A stretch of 63,198 nucleotides of DNA from CAYPCH01 sp964409165 (GTDB taxonomy: Bacteria > Bacillota > Clostridia > Acetivibrionales > Acetivibrionaceae), in assembly GCA_964409165.1 (NCBI GenBank), contig CAYPCH010000003.1:1-63198 (forward strand), written 5' to 3'. Shown here piece by piece: positions 26,099-34,159 of the stretch (positions are counted from its first letter, which is position 1; each line of letters opens with the position of its first letter). The notes under the pieces are model-generated. The model ran no database searches. It was not told the DNA's origin and was given only the letters and a program-made list of their open reading frames with translations. The translations under genes were made by a program, and so were the position numbers.

Positions 26099-26123
26099 TA
26101 TAATAACCAATGGGCTTAATATA

Positions 26124-26156
26124 ATAAGCCCCGCTTTTTAAAAAAGAGGGGCTTAT
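26124..26156. terminator. Bidirectional terminator downstream of the solute-binding protein gene
   Basis: ATAAGCCCC (26124-26132) pairs with GGGGCTTAT (26148-26156) around an A/T-rich loop that supplies T-runs. It ends the minus-strand transcript of the gene stopping at 26228. Confidence 0.8.
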
Positions 26157-26227
26157 ACACTATAGTCAATTAAGGTCTGAAGTAAAATTATTTCCAAAGC
26201 AATATTATTTCCAAAGCAATATTTCAG

Positions 26228-27760
26228 CTATTCCGAGGAAATGAGTGAAAGCCAACTATCGAGTTGTCTTTGCTTTTCGGCTATAACCTTATCAACGTCT
26301 GCGTCTTCCAATTCCCATAGAAAATCATTATAGGTGTTTCCAGGATTCAGCTGACCGGTTGAGTAAAGAGTAAAGTATTTTGCAACGATTTCTGTCACTT
26401 TGTTTTCAGTAACCCCAACCTCTTTTGATGTGTAGGTAAACCCCATAATTCTCGATTTTACAGACATATCATTAAATTCTTTAAACTTTACCCATTTATC
26501 CGGGTCTTCACCTATCCAGATGAAATCAAGAAACTGACTTCCGATCTTCCAGTTGTTCAAGGGCAGATATCCTGAATTATTGGCGTCTACCCCTTCGGGG
26601 TAATCAATAATATCATCATCAATTTTCACATAGTGTTTTCCTTCTATACCGTTGACAATAAGATTTACCAAATCCTTATCCTTATAAAGTCTGTTTAGAA
26701 AAGCCATGGTTATTTCTGGGTTTTCGCAGCTTTTCGGTATTGACATCATGGCTCCTGTACATTCTCTGGTATCTGCATAAGGAATTCCCCATGAGTGTTG
26801 AACAAATTCGATTCCGTACTGCTGAGTCATTTCTTTATCCTTACCAGGCTTTAAAGGAGACATAAGGCAAAAGTAATTGTCAATCTTTTTAATGGCGTCG
26901 GCATTTGCGTGCTGATCAGTAAATTGATTGAAATAACCCTTAAGATTCCAGGAATAGACCATCTGAGCGGCTTCAATCATGTCCTGTTGCTCGTACTGGT
27001 TAACAACCGTATAGTCCACTCCATCCTTTCTAATAGCCCCTGCAGAAGTGTCTGAGCCTATTGCTTCATAATTGTTCATGTACACAATTCTAAGGGGTGT
27101 GCCGTAACCGTCAAGCAAGAAGGGGATTATTTCCGGTTCTGTTTGCTTTATAATATCAAGAACTTTTTCAAGATCCTTAAGAGATTTTATACTCTTAATA
27201 TTTATATTATGTTTTTCAACCAGCCTTTTATTGAATAAAAGGCCGTAAGTAGCTCCAAACTCCTTATTCACCGGAATTGCATAAAGTTTTCCATTTACAG
27301 TTGCGGCTTTTAGCTGTTCTTGAGCAAGTGTTGACTTAATGTCCGCACCGTACATATCAACAAGGTCGTTCAAAGGGATCCATGAGTTTCTTCCGATTTC
27401 TTCAAAGTATTCATCCCAAGAGGCTGTAAAAACCAAGTCTGCTTTTTCACCGGAATTAAGTATCATTCGTTTCTTATTCTGCCAATCGGATGCCAATATG
27501 CAATTCAGCCTTATAGTTACATTCATATCCTGCAACAATTTAGAAGCTTCCTCTTCTATAAGTTCAACATCAGGTTGCAGACCTGCACCGGGATAGTAAA
27601 TGACAATCTCATAAGGCTCAGAGCTGTTGAGTTTCTGAGAATTGTTGGTTTCCAAAGATTCCTCTTCGGCAAGACCTTGTCGGAAGCAACCTGACAATAG
27701 TATACTAAGCAGTAAAACAATTGTGATGCCAAAGATATAACAACTTCTTTTGTAATTCAT
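26228..27760 (-). CDS. Solute-binding lipoprotein with DUF3502-like C-terminus, orphan
   Basis: This 510-aa lipoprotein starts at MNYKRSCYIFGITIVLLL, with the lipobox LLSGC. The ribosome site AGGGGGAAG precedes this ATG; an upstream in-frame extension is hydrophobic translated leader and is rejected. The binding domain is of the family 1 / LipO type (EIVIYYPGAGLQPDVELIEEE, SGEKADLVFTASWDEYF). The C-terminal ~130 residues (LPLNNWKIGSQFLDF, NPGNTYNDFLWELEDADVD) look like DUF3502. No permease genes are adjacent, so its transporter lies elsewhere or it has a sensory role. An 8-bp tandem repeat lies in its leader. Confidence 0.88.
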   Translation of the reverse strand: MNYKRSCYIFGITIVLLLSILLSGCFRQGLAEEESLETNNSQKLNSSEPYEIVIYYPGAGLQPDVELIEEEASKLLQDMNVTIRLNCILASDWQNKKRMILNSGEKADLVFTASWDEYFEEIGRNSWIPLNDLVDMYGADIKSTLAQEQLKAATVNGKLYAIPVNKEFGATYGLLFNKRLVEKHNINIKSIKSLKDLEKVLDIIKQTEPEIIPFLLDGYGTPLRIVYMNNYEAIGSDTSAGAIRKDGVDYTVVNQYEQQDMIEAAQMVYSWNLKGYFNQFTDQHANADAIKKIDNYFCLMSPLKPGKDKEMTQQYGIEFVQHSWGIPYADTRECTGAMMSIPKSCENPEITMAFLNRLYKDKDLVNLIVNGIEGKHYVKIDDDIIDYPEGVDANNSGYLPLNNWKIGSQFLDFIWIGEDPDKWVKFKEFNDMSVKSRIMGFTYTSKEVGVTENKVTEIVAKYFTLYSTGQLNPGNTYNDFLWELEDADVDKVIAEKQRQLDSWLSLISSE

Positions 27761-27801
27761 AGTACTTCCCCCTTTATTGCCAAGGATTCTAAAGATTAAA
27801 A

Positions 27802-27842
27802 AAACAATAAAACAATAAAACAATAAAACAATAAAACAATAA
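27802..27842. repeat. Octanucleotide tandem repeat in a lipoprotein gene leader
   Basis: About five tandem copies of an AACAATAA unit lie 42-82 bp upstream of the start of the minus-strand solute-binding lipoprotein gene. Such a tract can change length by slippage and alter promoter or leader spacing. Confidence 0.8.
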
Positions 27843-28070
27843 AAAGTGCTATATTTATAAGTTAAACAGTAGAAGCATAAATGCAGTTTACAGATAATAC
27901 TCCAAATGAGCATAAAACACGTTTTTGTTAGTAAAATCAGTTCGGGATTAAAATCTTAATCTGAAGATATTATGAAAAAAGCTAGAATTGTTTATTTATT
28001 ATGTGCATTTTGTACGTATATATATTATTTTATCATGTTTTGCCTATCAATTCAATACAAGAATCCTTTT

Positions 28071-28229
28071 GAGTTTCCCCATTTTTTAATGTAGTGCTAA
28101 ATAGTCCGGCTTGGCTGTGGACATGAAATGCGGAGGAATTCAACGCTAACCCAAGAGTTGGCAATACTCGTTCGCTAAGAAATTCCACGAACCACGTCCA
28201 ACATAACATCCTTGTATATGTGGACGTTT
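28071..28229. repeat. Family IV cloverleaf element, truncated copy
   Basis: These 159 bases match 62984-63142 with only about ten differences. This copy retains the left arm (AGAAATTCCACGA) and hairpin B (ACGTCC.../...GGACGT). It lacks hairpin C and the closing arms, being cut where the IS3 relic begins. Confidence 0.85.
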
Positions 28230-28242
28230 GATCTTGTCAATA

Positions 28243-28476
28243 TTACTTGGCACATTTTTCTCGAACAATTGTCATTGCAGAACTTGGAGTTTGAGTGCCT
28301 GCACCAGTATCCAAATCGCCTATCTTTGCACGCTCAACCCACTGATATAAAGTAGTCTAAGGTACACCTAATTCTATAGCCGCCTTTGTAATCCCTATCT
28401 CTTTCACAAGTTTTACAGATTCTGTTTTATAATCTTTTGTATACTGCCTTACAGTCCTTTTTACATTTCCTGACAT
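28243..28476 (-). pseudogene. IS3-family transposase OrfA relic
   Basis: Starting at ATG 28476 after the strong ribosome site AACGGAGGT, the minus strand encodes MSGNVKRTVRQYTKDYKTES, then VKLVKEIGITKAAIELGVP, an in-frame TAG, and TTLYQWVERAKIGDLDTGAG up to TAA 28243. This is the helix-turn-helix protein OrfA of IS3-type elements. The catalytic OrfB is absent and the stop codon breaks the reading, so it is dead. It directly abuts the truncated family IV copy. Confidence 0.8.
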
Positions 28477-28762
28477 GATTGACCTCCGTTTTTTCTTATT
28501 TTTAGACTATTTGTTCTAGGCCTTCGTGTCAAGTATTATTATACAACATCAAAGTTTGCGTAGTAATAATGTGCTTAGCGGAACTTAGCCACAAACTTCA
28601 TAATGCTGTTAAATTATTCTTCACTTAAAATAAATGCACTCTCCATCAATAGGGCATGTAATTTTTTTTGAATACTGCAACATCAAATGCGATAATTATT
28701 TTATGCTGTTTTCAAAATTTATATAATAAATTATTTGCGTTTCATATATTTAAATGTTGTGC

Positions 28763-28768
28763 TATAAT
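28763..28768 (+). promoter_or_regulatory. Possible -10 box of the malic enzyme gene
   Basis: TATAAT at 28763-28768 has TTCATA (28741-28746) 16 bp upstream as a weak -35. It is the best promoter candidate in the 357-bp gap between the IS3 relic and the malic enzyme gene, in which no gene is seen. Confidence 0.4.
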
Positions 28769-28833
28769 AAATCCGTCTTACTTTATGATACTAAGAAATA
28801 ATACATTTTTAATATATCGGGAGGTTATGCAAA

Positions 28834-30006
28834 ATGTCTGTTAAAGAAGAAGCTATGAGGCTGCATAGTGAATGGAAGGGCAAAATTGAAGTTATAAGCA
28901 CAGTTCCGGTGAACAATAAAAGGGATCTTTCTCTTGCATATACACCTGGTGTTGCCGAACCATGTCTTGCAATTGAAAAGGATGTAAATCTTTCATATGA
29001 GTATACAAGACGGTGGAATCTTGTTGCGGTTATAACTGACGGTACAGCAGTATTAGGTTTAGGAGACATTGGCCCGGAGGCCGGTATGCCTGTTATGGAA
29101 GGTAAATGTGTACTGTTTAAGACCTTTGGAAATGTTGATGCGTTTCCTTTGTGTATCAGGTCAAAGGACGTGGATGATATAGTAAACACAGTCAAGATGA
29201 TATCCGGAAGTTTTGGCGGAATAAACCTTGAAGATATTTCTGCTCCAAGGTGTTTTGAGATTGAGAGAAGGCTTAAAAAGGAGTGCGACATACCCATATT
29301 CCATGATGACCAGCATGGAACGGCTGTTGTAACACTAGCGGCAATGATCAATGCACTTAAGCTTGTCAAGAAGAACATTAATGACATTTCGGTAGTCGTA
29401 AACGGCTCAGGCGCTGCGGGGATAGCGATTACAAGGCTTCTTATGAGCATGGGACTAAAGGATGTTATATTATGTGATACAAAAGGTGCAATATATGAAG
29501 GCAGGAACAATTTAAATGCTGAAAAAGCCGAGATGGCGAAAATATCTAATCTTAAAATGAAAAAGGGTACCCTCAAGGAAGTAATTGAAGGAACCGATGT
29601 ATTTATCGGAGTGTCAGGGCCGGGTGTTTTGACAAAGGATATGGTCAGCAGTATGGCAAAAGATTCGATTATATTTGCCATGGCAAATCCTGTTCCTGAG
29701 ATAACGCCGGAGGAGGCCAAAGAGGCGGGAGCAAGGGTTATTGGAACAGGGCGTTCCGATTTTGCCAATCAGATCAACAATGTCCTTGCTTTTCCTGGGT
29801 TGTTCAGAGGAGCTCTTGATGTAAGGGCAAGTGATATTAATGACGAGATGAAAATAGCTGCGGCGCGCGCAATAGCATCACTTGTGAGCGATGAGGAACT
29901 AAATGAAGAGTATGTGATTCCTGCTCCCTTTGATAAGAGAGTCGGACAGACAGTTGCAACAGAAGTGGCTAAGGCTGCAAGAGAATCTGGAGTTGCAAGA
30001 ATATGA
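28834..30006 (+). CDS. NAD(P)-dependent malic enzyme
   Basis: Malic enzyme decarboxylates malate to pyruvate with reduction of NAD(P), part of the malate shunt that replaces pyruvate kinase in several cellulolytic clostridia. The 390-aa short bacterial form has LAYTPGVAEPCLAI, VAVITDGTAVLGLGDIGPEA, MPVMEGKCVLFK, IPIFHDDQHGTAVV (metal-binding D-D), VVNGSGAAGIAITRLL (nucleotide site) and FAMANPVPEITPEEA. It starts 10 bp after GGGAGGT. It stands alone. The cofactor preference cannot be read with certainty. Confidence 0.95.
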   Translation: MSVKEEAMRLHSEWKGKIEVISTVPVNNKRDLSLAYTPGVAEPCLAIEKDVNLSYEYTRRWNLVAVITDGTAVLGLGDIGPEAGMPVMEGKCVLFKTFGNVDAFPLCIRSKDVDDIVNTVKMISGSFGGINLEDISAPRCFEIERRLKKECDIPIFHDDQHGTAVVTLAAMINALKLVKKNINDISVVVNGSGAAGIAITRLLMSMGLKDVILCDTKGAIYEGRNNLNAEKAEMAKISNLKMKKGTLKEVIEGTDVFIGVSGPGVLTKDMVSSMAKDSIIFAMANPVPEITPEEAKEAGARVIGTGRSDFANQINNVLAFPGLFRGALDVRASDINDEMKIAAARAIASLVSDEELNEEYVIPAPFDKRVGQTVATEVAKAARESGVARI

Positions 30007-30194
30007 AAAACGCAAAGAATATAGAAAACATAAGAAATCTGAAGTGATTTAAGAAAGGGTATATATTAAGAAAGTATATACCTTTTTAAATTTTGGAACT
30101 TTTAGCCCGGAACTCTCGTCATATAAAATTAAGGAAATTGAAACGCGGTGAAAATCCTTTGCCGCGGTCAATATAGACGAAAGGAGCGTTACAT

Positions 30195-32762
30195 ATGAAC
30201 AGGAACGTAAAAATTCTAAGTGTTTTTGTTCTTCTGGCACTTATCATGGGAACTATACATTTTTCCCTAGCCAACGTAAAGGAAGGAATATCATTTGCTC
30301 AAGAAGAAGGGGTCGAGCGTGAAAAAGGTCTGGACGAACGCCTTCAGAATGCAATAGCGTTGTATGTAGGAAGTTCACAGGCTTATGTCAAAAATGTTGA
30401 GAAACAGGTGGATCCGGAAAATCCCAACATAAAGCCATATGTAAAGAATGGAAGAACGCTGGTTCCGGTGAGGTTTGTTTCTGAAAGTCTTGGAGCTGAT
30501 GTAGGCTGGGATCAAAACACATCAGAAGTTACCGTTTCCTTGGACGGAAAAGTTTTAAAATTTGTAACAGGCAACAAAACTATGATGGCAGGAAATGAGT
30601 CTATTGAGCTGGACACTGCGGCAGAAATAAGCCAAGGCAGAACATACCTGCCGTTGAGGGCTCTGGCAGAAGCCTTGGACAGAAAGGTTTTTTATGATAG
30701 AGGATTGATTGTTATAGGTGATGAAGAAGCTGTATTTGATATTGATAATGAAAAATCCATGATCGACGAGGTTATAGCAAAGGTTAATAATCTTCCGGTG
30801 GTAGGAACGTATGAAGAACTTGAAAAACTCTTTGAAAGCAGTGGAGCATACAATGGGCGTGATTATCAAGATGATATGTGGATGTTTGATTCCAACAGCA
30901 TAGAGTTTTCAATAGCTGATGAGTCAATGAAAAGGTCAGGCGCGAATTCAAAGGCATCTGAACAGGCTTCAGTGGCTGACTCAGCGTCTGGTGCGTCCAG
31001 CTCATCGGGCAGCACAAAAGATTATTCAAAAACAAATGTACAGGTACAGGGTGTTGATGAAGCTGATGTTGTTAAAACCGATGGGGATTATATATATCAA
31101 GTTAATAAGGAACGAATTGTTATTGCAAGGGCTTATGATTCTGTTTCTCAGAAGACCTACTCTTCAGGTGGAATGAAGATAATGAGTGTAATGGATTTCA
31201 GCAAGGATAATTTCACGCCGCAGGAGCTGTATGTTGACGGCAAATACCTGACTGTTATAGGTAGCTATTATGAGGAAATACCCTATGATGGAACCCAGTA
31301 CAAGCAAGGGAATAATCGCATAATGCCGCATTACAGGCACAAGACCACCACCAAGGCAATTATTTGCGATATTAGCGATAGATCTAATATCAGAAAAGAA
31401 CGGGAAGTAGAAGTAGAAGGTTATTATGTTTCATCGAGGAAAATAGGTCCGGTTTTATACATGGTAGCCAACAAGCATTCCAATGCATATTTCGAACAGG
31501 ATATTCTGCGTGTTGAGACACCTAGCTACAAGGATACCCAAATAAGCAACGAGTATATTGGGATTGAGTGTCCCGATATAAGATATTTCCCTGGCTCTGT
31601 TGAGACAAATTATCTGACAGTTGCAGCAGTAGATATTGAAGGTAGCAAAAAAGCCAATGTACAGACGTTTCTTGGAGCAGGAGAAAACATATATGCTTCA
31701 ACAGAGAATCTGTATGTCGCAGTAACAGGCTATAATTATAATACCATTTATCCAGCCTTGGAACCGGTTATACAGATGGATGGTGCTTCCAGCCGTGCTA
31801 TTGCACCAGATGTGATACGACCGGTAAGCATGGATGGAACAATGACTAAAGTTTACAAGTTTTCCCTCGATGGCAGCAGGGTAACTTACCTTAGCTGCGG
31901 AGAAGTTCCCGGTACGATACTCAACCAGTATTCGATGGATGAAAACGGAAGCTATTTCCGTATTGCTACTACAGTTGGAGAAGTATGGGGCAGAGGTGGA
32001 TATCAATCAAAAAACAATTTATATATACTAGATGATACTATGAATATTTCAGGGAAGCTTGAAAATATGGCTCCCGGTGAAAGAATTTATTCTGTAAGGT
32101 TTATGGGGGACAGAGGTTATATTGTTACCTTCAAGACGGTTGACCCGTTGTTTGTAATAGACCTTAAAGACCCTGCAAAGCCTAAAGTGCTTGGTGAACT
32201 TAAAATACCGGGCTACAGCGATTATCTTCACCCATATGATGAGAACCATATTATTGGCTTTGGCAAAGACACCATTGAACTACAGGGAAATGCATACTAT
32301 CAGGGTATGAAAATTGCACTTTTTGATGTAACTGATGTCAAGAATCCCAAACAGAAATTCTCTGAAAAAATCGGAGACAGAGGAACTGACTCGGAACTTT
32401 TGAGAAATCCTAAAGCCCTTTTGTTCTCCAAAGAAAAAAATCTTCTTGCATTTCCGGTAACGGTTATGGAGATAGATGAAAATACAGATAAAAGAGGAAA
32501 ATTGAGTTACGGACAGTTTGCATTCCAGGGAGCTTATGTATACGACATAGACATTAAGGATGGTTTTCAGTTGAGAGGGAAAATAACCCATCTTGCGGGA
32601 GGGGATATTTCAAAAGCTGGAGATTACTATTATTATCCCGATAAATATGTAGAACGTATTTTATATATTGATGATATTCTTTATACATTGTCCAAAGGTA
32701 TGATTAAAGCTAACGATCTTTATGATCTGGTGGAAATAGATTCCCTTGACATTCCTGAATAA
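30195..32762 (+). CDS. Secreted protein with copper-amine-oxidase-like N-domain and C-terminal beta-propeller
   Basis: The 855-aa protein has a signal peptide (about 1-30). A stalk-type copper amine oxidase N-like domain (about 75-180) repeats the motif KNGRTLVPVRFVSESLGADV...W / QGRTYLPLRALAEALD. A Ser-rich linker (about 250-275) precedes a beta-propeller domain (about 280-850) of the type distantly related to WD40: NVQVQGVDEADVVKTDGDYI and repeated GYIVTFKTVDPLFVIDLKDP-like blades. It is likely cell-surface or extracellular. Its function is unknown; the N-domain is common in clostridial exported proteins. A strong terminator follows at 32771. Confidence 0.9.
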   Translation: MNRNVKILSVFVLLALIMGTIHFSLANVKEGISFAQEEGVEREKGLDERLQNAIALYVGSSQAYVKNVEKQVDPENPNIKPYVKNGRTLVPVRFVSESLGADVGWDQNTSEVTVSLDGKVLKFVTGNKTMMAGNESIELDTAAEISQGRTYLPLRALAEALDRKVFYDRGLIVIGDEEAVFDIDNEKSMIDEVIAKVNNLPVVGTYEELEKLFESSGAYNGRDYQDDMWMFDSNSIEFSIADESMKRSGANSKASEQASVADSASGASSSSGSTKDYSKTNVQVQGVDEADVVKTDGDYIYQVNKERIVIARAYDSVSQKTYSSGGMKIMSVMDFSKDNFTPQELYVDGKYLTVIGSYYEEIPYDGTQYKQGNNRIMPHYRHKTTTKAIICDISDRSNIRKEREVEVEGYYVSSRKIGPVLYMVANKHSNAYFEQDILRVETPSYKDTQISNEYIGIECPDIRYFPGSVETNYLTVAAVDIEGSKKANVQTFLGAGENIYASTENLYVAVTGYNYNTIYPALEPVIQMDGASSRAIAPDVIRPVSMDGTMTKVYKFSLDGSRVTYLSCGEVPGTILNQYSMDENGSYFRIATTVGEVWGRGGYQSKNNLYILDDTMNISGKLENMAPGERIYSVRFMGDRGYIVTFKTVDPLFVIDLKDPAKPKVLGELKIPGYSDYLHPYDENHIIGFGKDTIELQGNAYYQGMKIALFDVTDVKNPKQKFSEKIGDRGTDSELLRNPKALLFSKEKNLLAFPVTVMEIDENTDKRGKLSYGQFAFQGAYVYDIDIKDGFQLRGKITHLAGGDISKAGDYYYYPDKYVERILYIDDILYTLSKGMIKANDLYDLVEIDSLDIPE

Positions 32763-32770
32763 AATCCAAT

Positions 32771-32805
32771 AAAAAGCTTCGGGACTCGCTGTCCTGAAGC
32801 TTTTT
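32771..32805. terminator. Bidirectional terminator
   Basis: AAAAAGCTTC and GAAGCTTTTT arms (32771-32780, 32796-32805) with an inner GGAC/GTCC stem lie between the convergent genes ending at 32762 (+) and 32804 (-). Confidence 0.9.
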
Positions 32806-33199
32806 ACCAATATTTAGGTCCAATAATAAACTTTGCTATCCAAGCAAGAATGAGAGTAACTATCCATAGCCAACCCATATATGGAGGCAGTGCAATAGCT
32901 TTATTTGCCTTCCAGTTAGTAGCAATCTTGAAAAATGAATATAAAAATAAAAAAATAAATGGAACTGTAAAAGGGTTATAAAGCAGAGATTCCATATACT
33001 TTCCCGAGAAAGCCGCTTTCAGACTTCTGGTTCCCCCACTCCCGGGGTTTGGTAATCCCGTGAAATGTGTCCAGATAGACGGTGCAAGCCGCCCCCGCCA
33101 TAATAACCAATAGCTGTTCCACAGACAATAAAACGTGAAAGCAAGTATCCCCAGACATCTTAAGCATCTTAAGAATACTATCCTAACTTTATTCCGCAA
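32804..33199 (-). CDS. DUF2752-like small membrane protein lacking the family cysteines
   Basis: This protein of about 131 aa has an N-terminal membrane helix, the segment HFTGLPNPGSGGTRSLKAAF, YNPFTVPFIFLFLYSFF and a final helix. DUF2752 proteins typically carry TGLPCPGCGLTRA followed by a YNP motif; here both cysteines are replaced (N and S). The start is a TTG overlapping the 3' end of the LITAF-like gene, so the two are coupled. The role is unknown. The second member of the pair keeps its cysteine motifs. Confidence 0.65.
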   Translation of the reverse strand: MRNKVRIVFLRCLRCLGILAFTFYCLWNSYWLLWRGRLAPSIWTHFTGLPNPGSGGTRSLKAAFSGKYMESLLYNPFTVPFIFLFLYSFFKIATNWKANKAIALPPYMGWLWIVTLILAWIAKFIIGPKYW

Positions 33200-33483
33200 T
33201 GACTACAGAACCTTTCTTCTTCTTTACATCCATCAATAACAAAAGGTAGCCAGCAAAGTGGAATACAAAACAGCAATAATACTACAAACAAAACCCAACC
33301 AGCACCNNNNNNNNNNNNNNNNNNNNNNNNNNNNNNNNNNNNNNNNNNNNNNNNNNNNNNNNNNNNNNNNNNNNNNNNNNNNNNNNNNNNNNNNNNNNNN
33401 NNNNNNACCCAACCAGCACCAGACATTTTTTTACTAACTCTAGGAGGTTCCTCACTGCCACAATGAACACATCTAAAAGCCAT
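33178..33483 (-). CDS. LITAF-like zinc-ribbon membrane protein, interrupted by an assembly gap
   Basis: The frame starts MAFRCVHCGSEEPPRVSKK and ends KEEERFCSHCGIKLG. A hydrophobic segment (WVLFVVLLLFCIPLCWLPFV) lies between the two CxxC pairs, the layout of LITAF-like membrane zinc ribbons. The 100-N gap (33307-33406) is flanked by a 14-bp duplicate. Removing gap plus duplicate (114 bp, 38 codons) keeps the frame and gives an intact protein of about 63 aa. The reading is therefore probably a whole gene, not a broken one. It is co-transcribed with the DUF2752-like gene. Confidence 0.65.
   Translation of the reverse strand: MAFRCVHCGSEEPPRVSKKMSGAGWXXXXXXXXXXXXXXXXXXXXXXXXXXXXXXXXXXGAGWVLFVVLLLFCIPLCWLPFVIDGCKEEERFCSHCGIKLG
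33307..33406. other. Assembly gap (100 N) with 14-bp duplicated flanks
   Basis: The bases 33293-33306 recur at 33407-33420. Collapsing them restores the LITAF-like reading frame, which supports a false gap. Confidence 0.85.
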
Positions 33484-33845
33484 CCACTTATCCCCTTCCT
33501 GATAATATTGTATTTAATTCCACTACATATATAATATTAGTTATACCAAGCAAGTGTCAAGAACAATTGTTGGTTAAGGGTACATAAATTATGTTTGACA
33601 TACTTTATGTAAAACATCCCATATTACAACATTAAAAGGATGATATACCCTTAGATTTAAGCTACCCAGTAAAAAGTCAAGGAAGTCCATTCTCGCAATA
33701 CATTATTTTTCTGGCGGTTTTATTTTATCTTTTTTTGAATTCTTGTGGTAAAATTAAATTATTGCCTCGCCAATTTTAACAGTTTATTTGAAAAGAGCAA
33801 GGCACATGAGTTGTTTGTAATATATAGTTATAAAGGAGGTATATC

Positions 33846-33869
33846 ATGGACATATTTGTGTTTTTCTAA
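33846..33869 (+). CDS. Seven-residue leader ORF with a perfect ribosome site
   Basis: AAAGGAGGT (33832-33840) is followed after 5 bp by ATG and the codons for MDIFVFF, then TAA. This is one of the best Shine-Dalgarno sequences in the window yet it drives only seven codons. It lies 48 bp before the start of a 60-aa protein. It may be a leader peptide or the stump of a deleted gene. The rest of 33484-33845 shows no gene. Confidence 0.4.
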   Translation: MDIFVFF

Positions 33870-33917
33870 AGAAATGATATAATTATGGTATAAATTTTTA
33901 GGATGTAAAGGTAGGAT

Positions 33918-34100
33918 ATGCAAGTGAAAGAAAGTAGAAGATTATACAGAGTATGGCATACGGATAAAAAAACCTGCTCGAAATTTGACACTAAGGAAAA
34001 CGAAGCTGTTTATGCTTCAACCGTCAAGGAAGCCAAGGAGATAGTTCAGAAAAAGTATCCGGGTCATAGAATAACTTCAGCTTGGTTGGTCGAGAAATAG
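33918..34100 (+). CDS. Small basic protein of unknown function
   Basis: This 60-aa protein reads MQVKESRRLYRVWHTDKKTC and later AVYASTVKEAKEIVQKKYPG. It is soluble and basic with no membrane segment. The ribosome site is GTAGGAT, close to the ATG. I do not recognise a family. It precedes the Orn/Lys/Arg decarboxylase-like gene by about 60 bp and may be in its transcript. Confidence 0.6.
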   Translation: MQVKESRRLYRVWHTDKKTCSKFDTKENEAVYASTVKEAKEIVQKKYPGHRITSAWLVEK

Positions 34101-34159
34101 AAAAGGTCAGGAATATAACATAAGGCCTGGCAAATTGAATTTAATGGAGGGAACCTGTT

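Noticed and set aside
27761..27913. N-terminal extension of the solute-binding lipoprotein
   Set aside because: It is encoded by the AACAATAA tandem repeat and upstream AT-rich DNA; the real start has AGGGGGAAG and a normal lipoprotein signal peptide.
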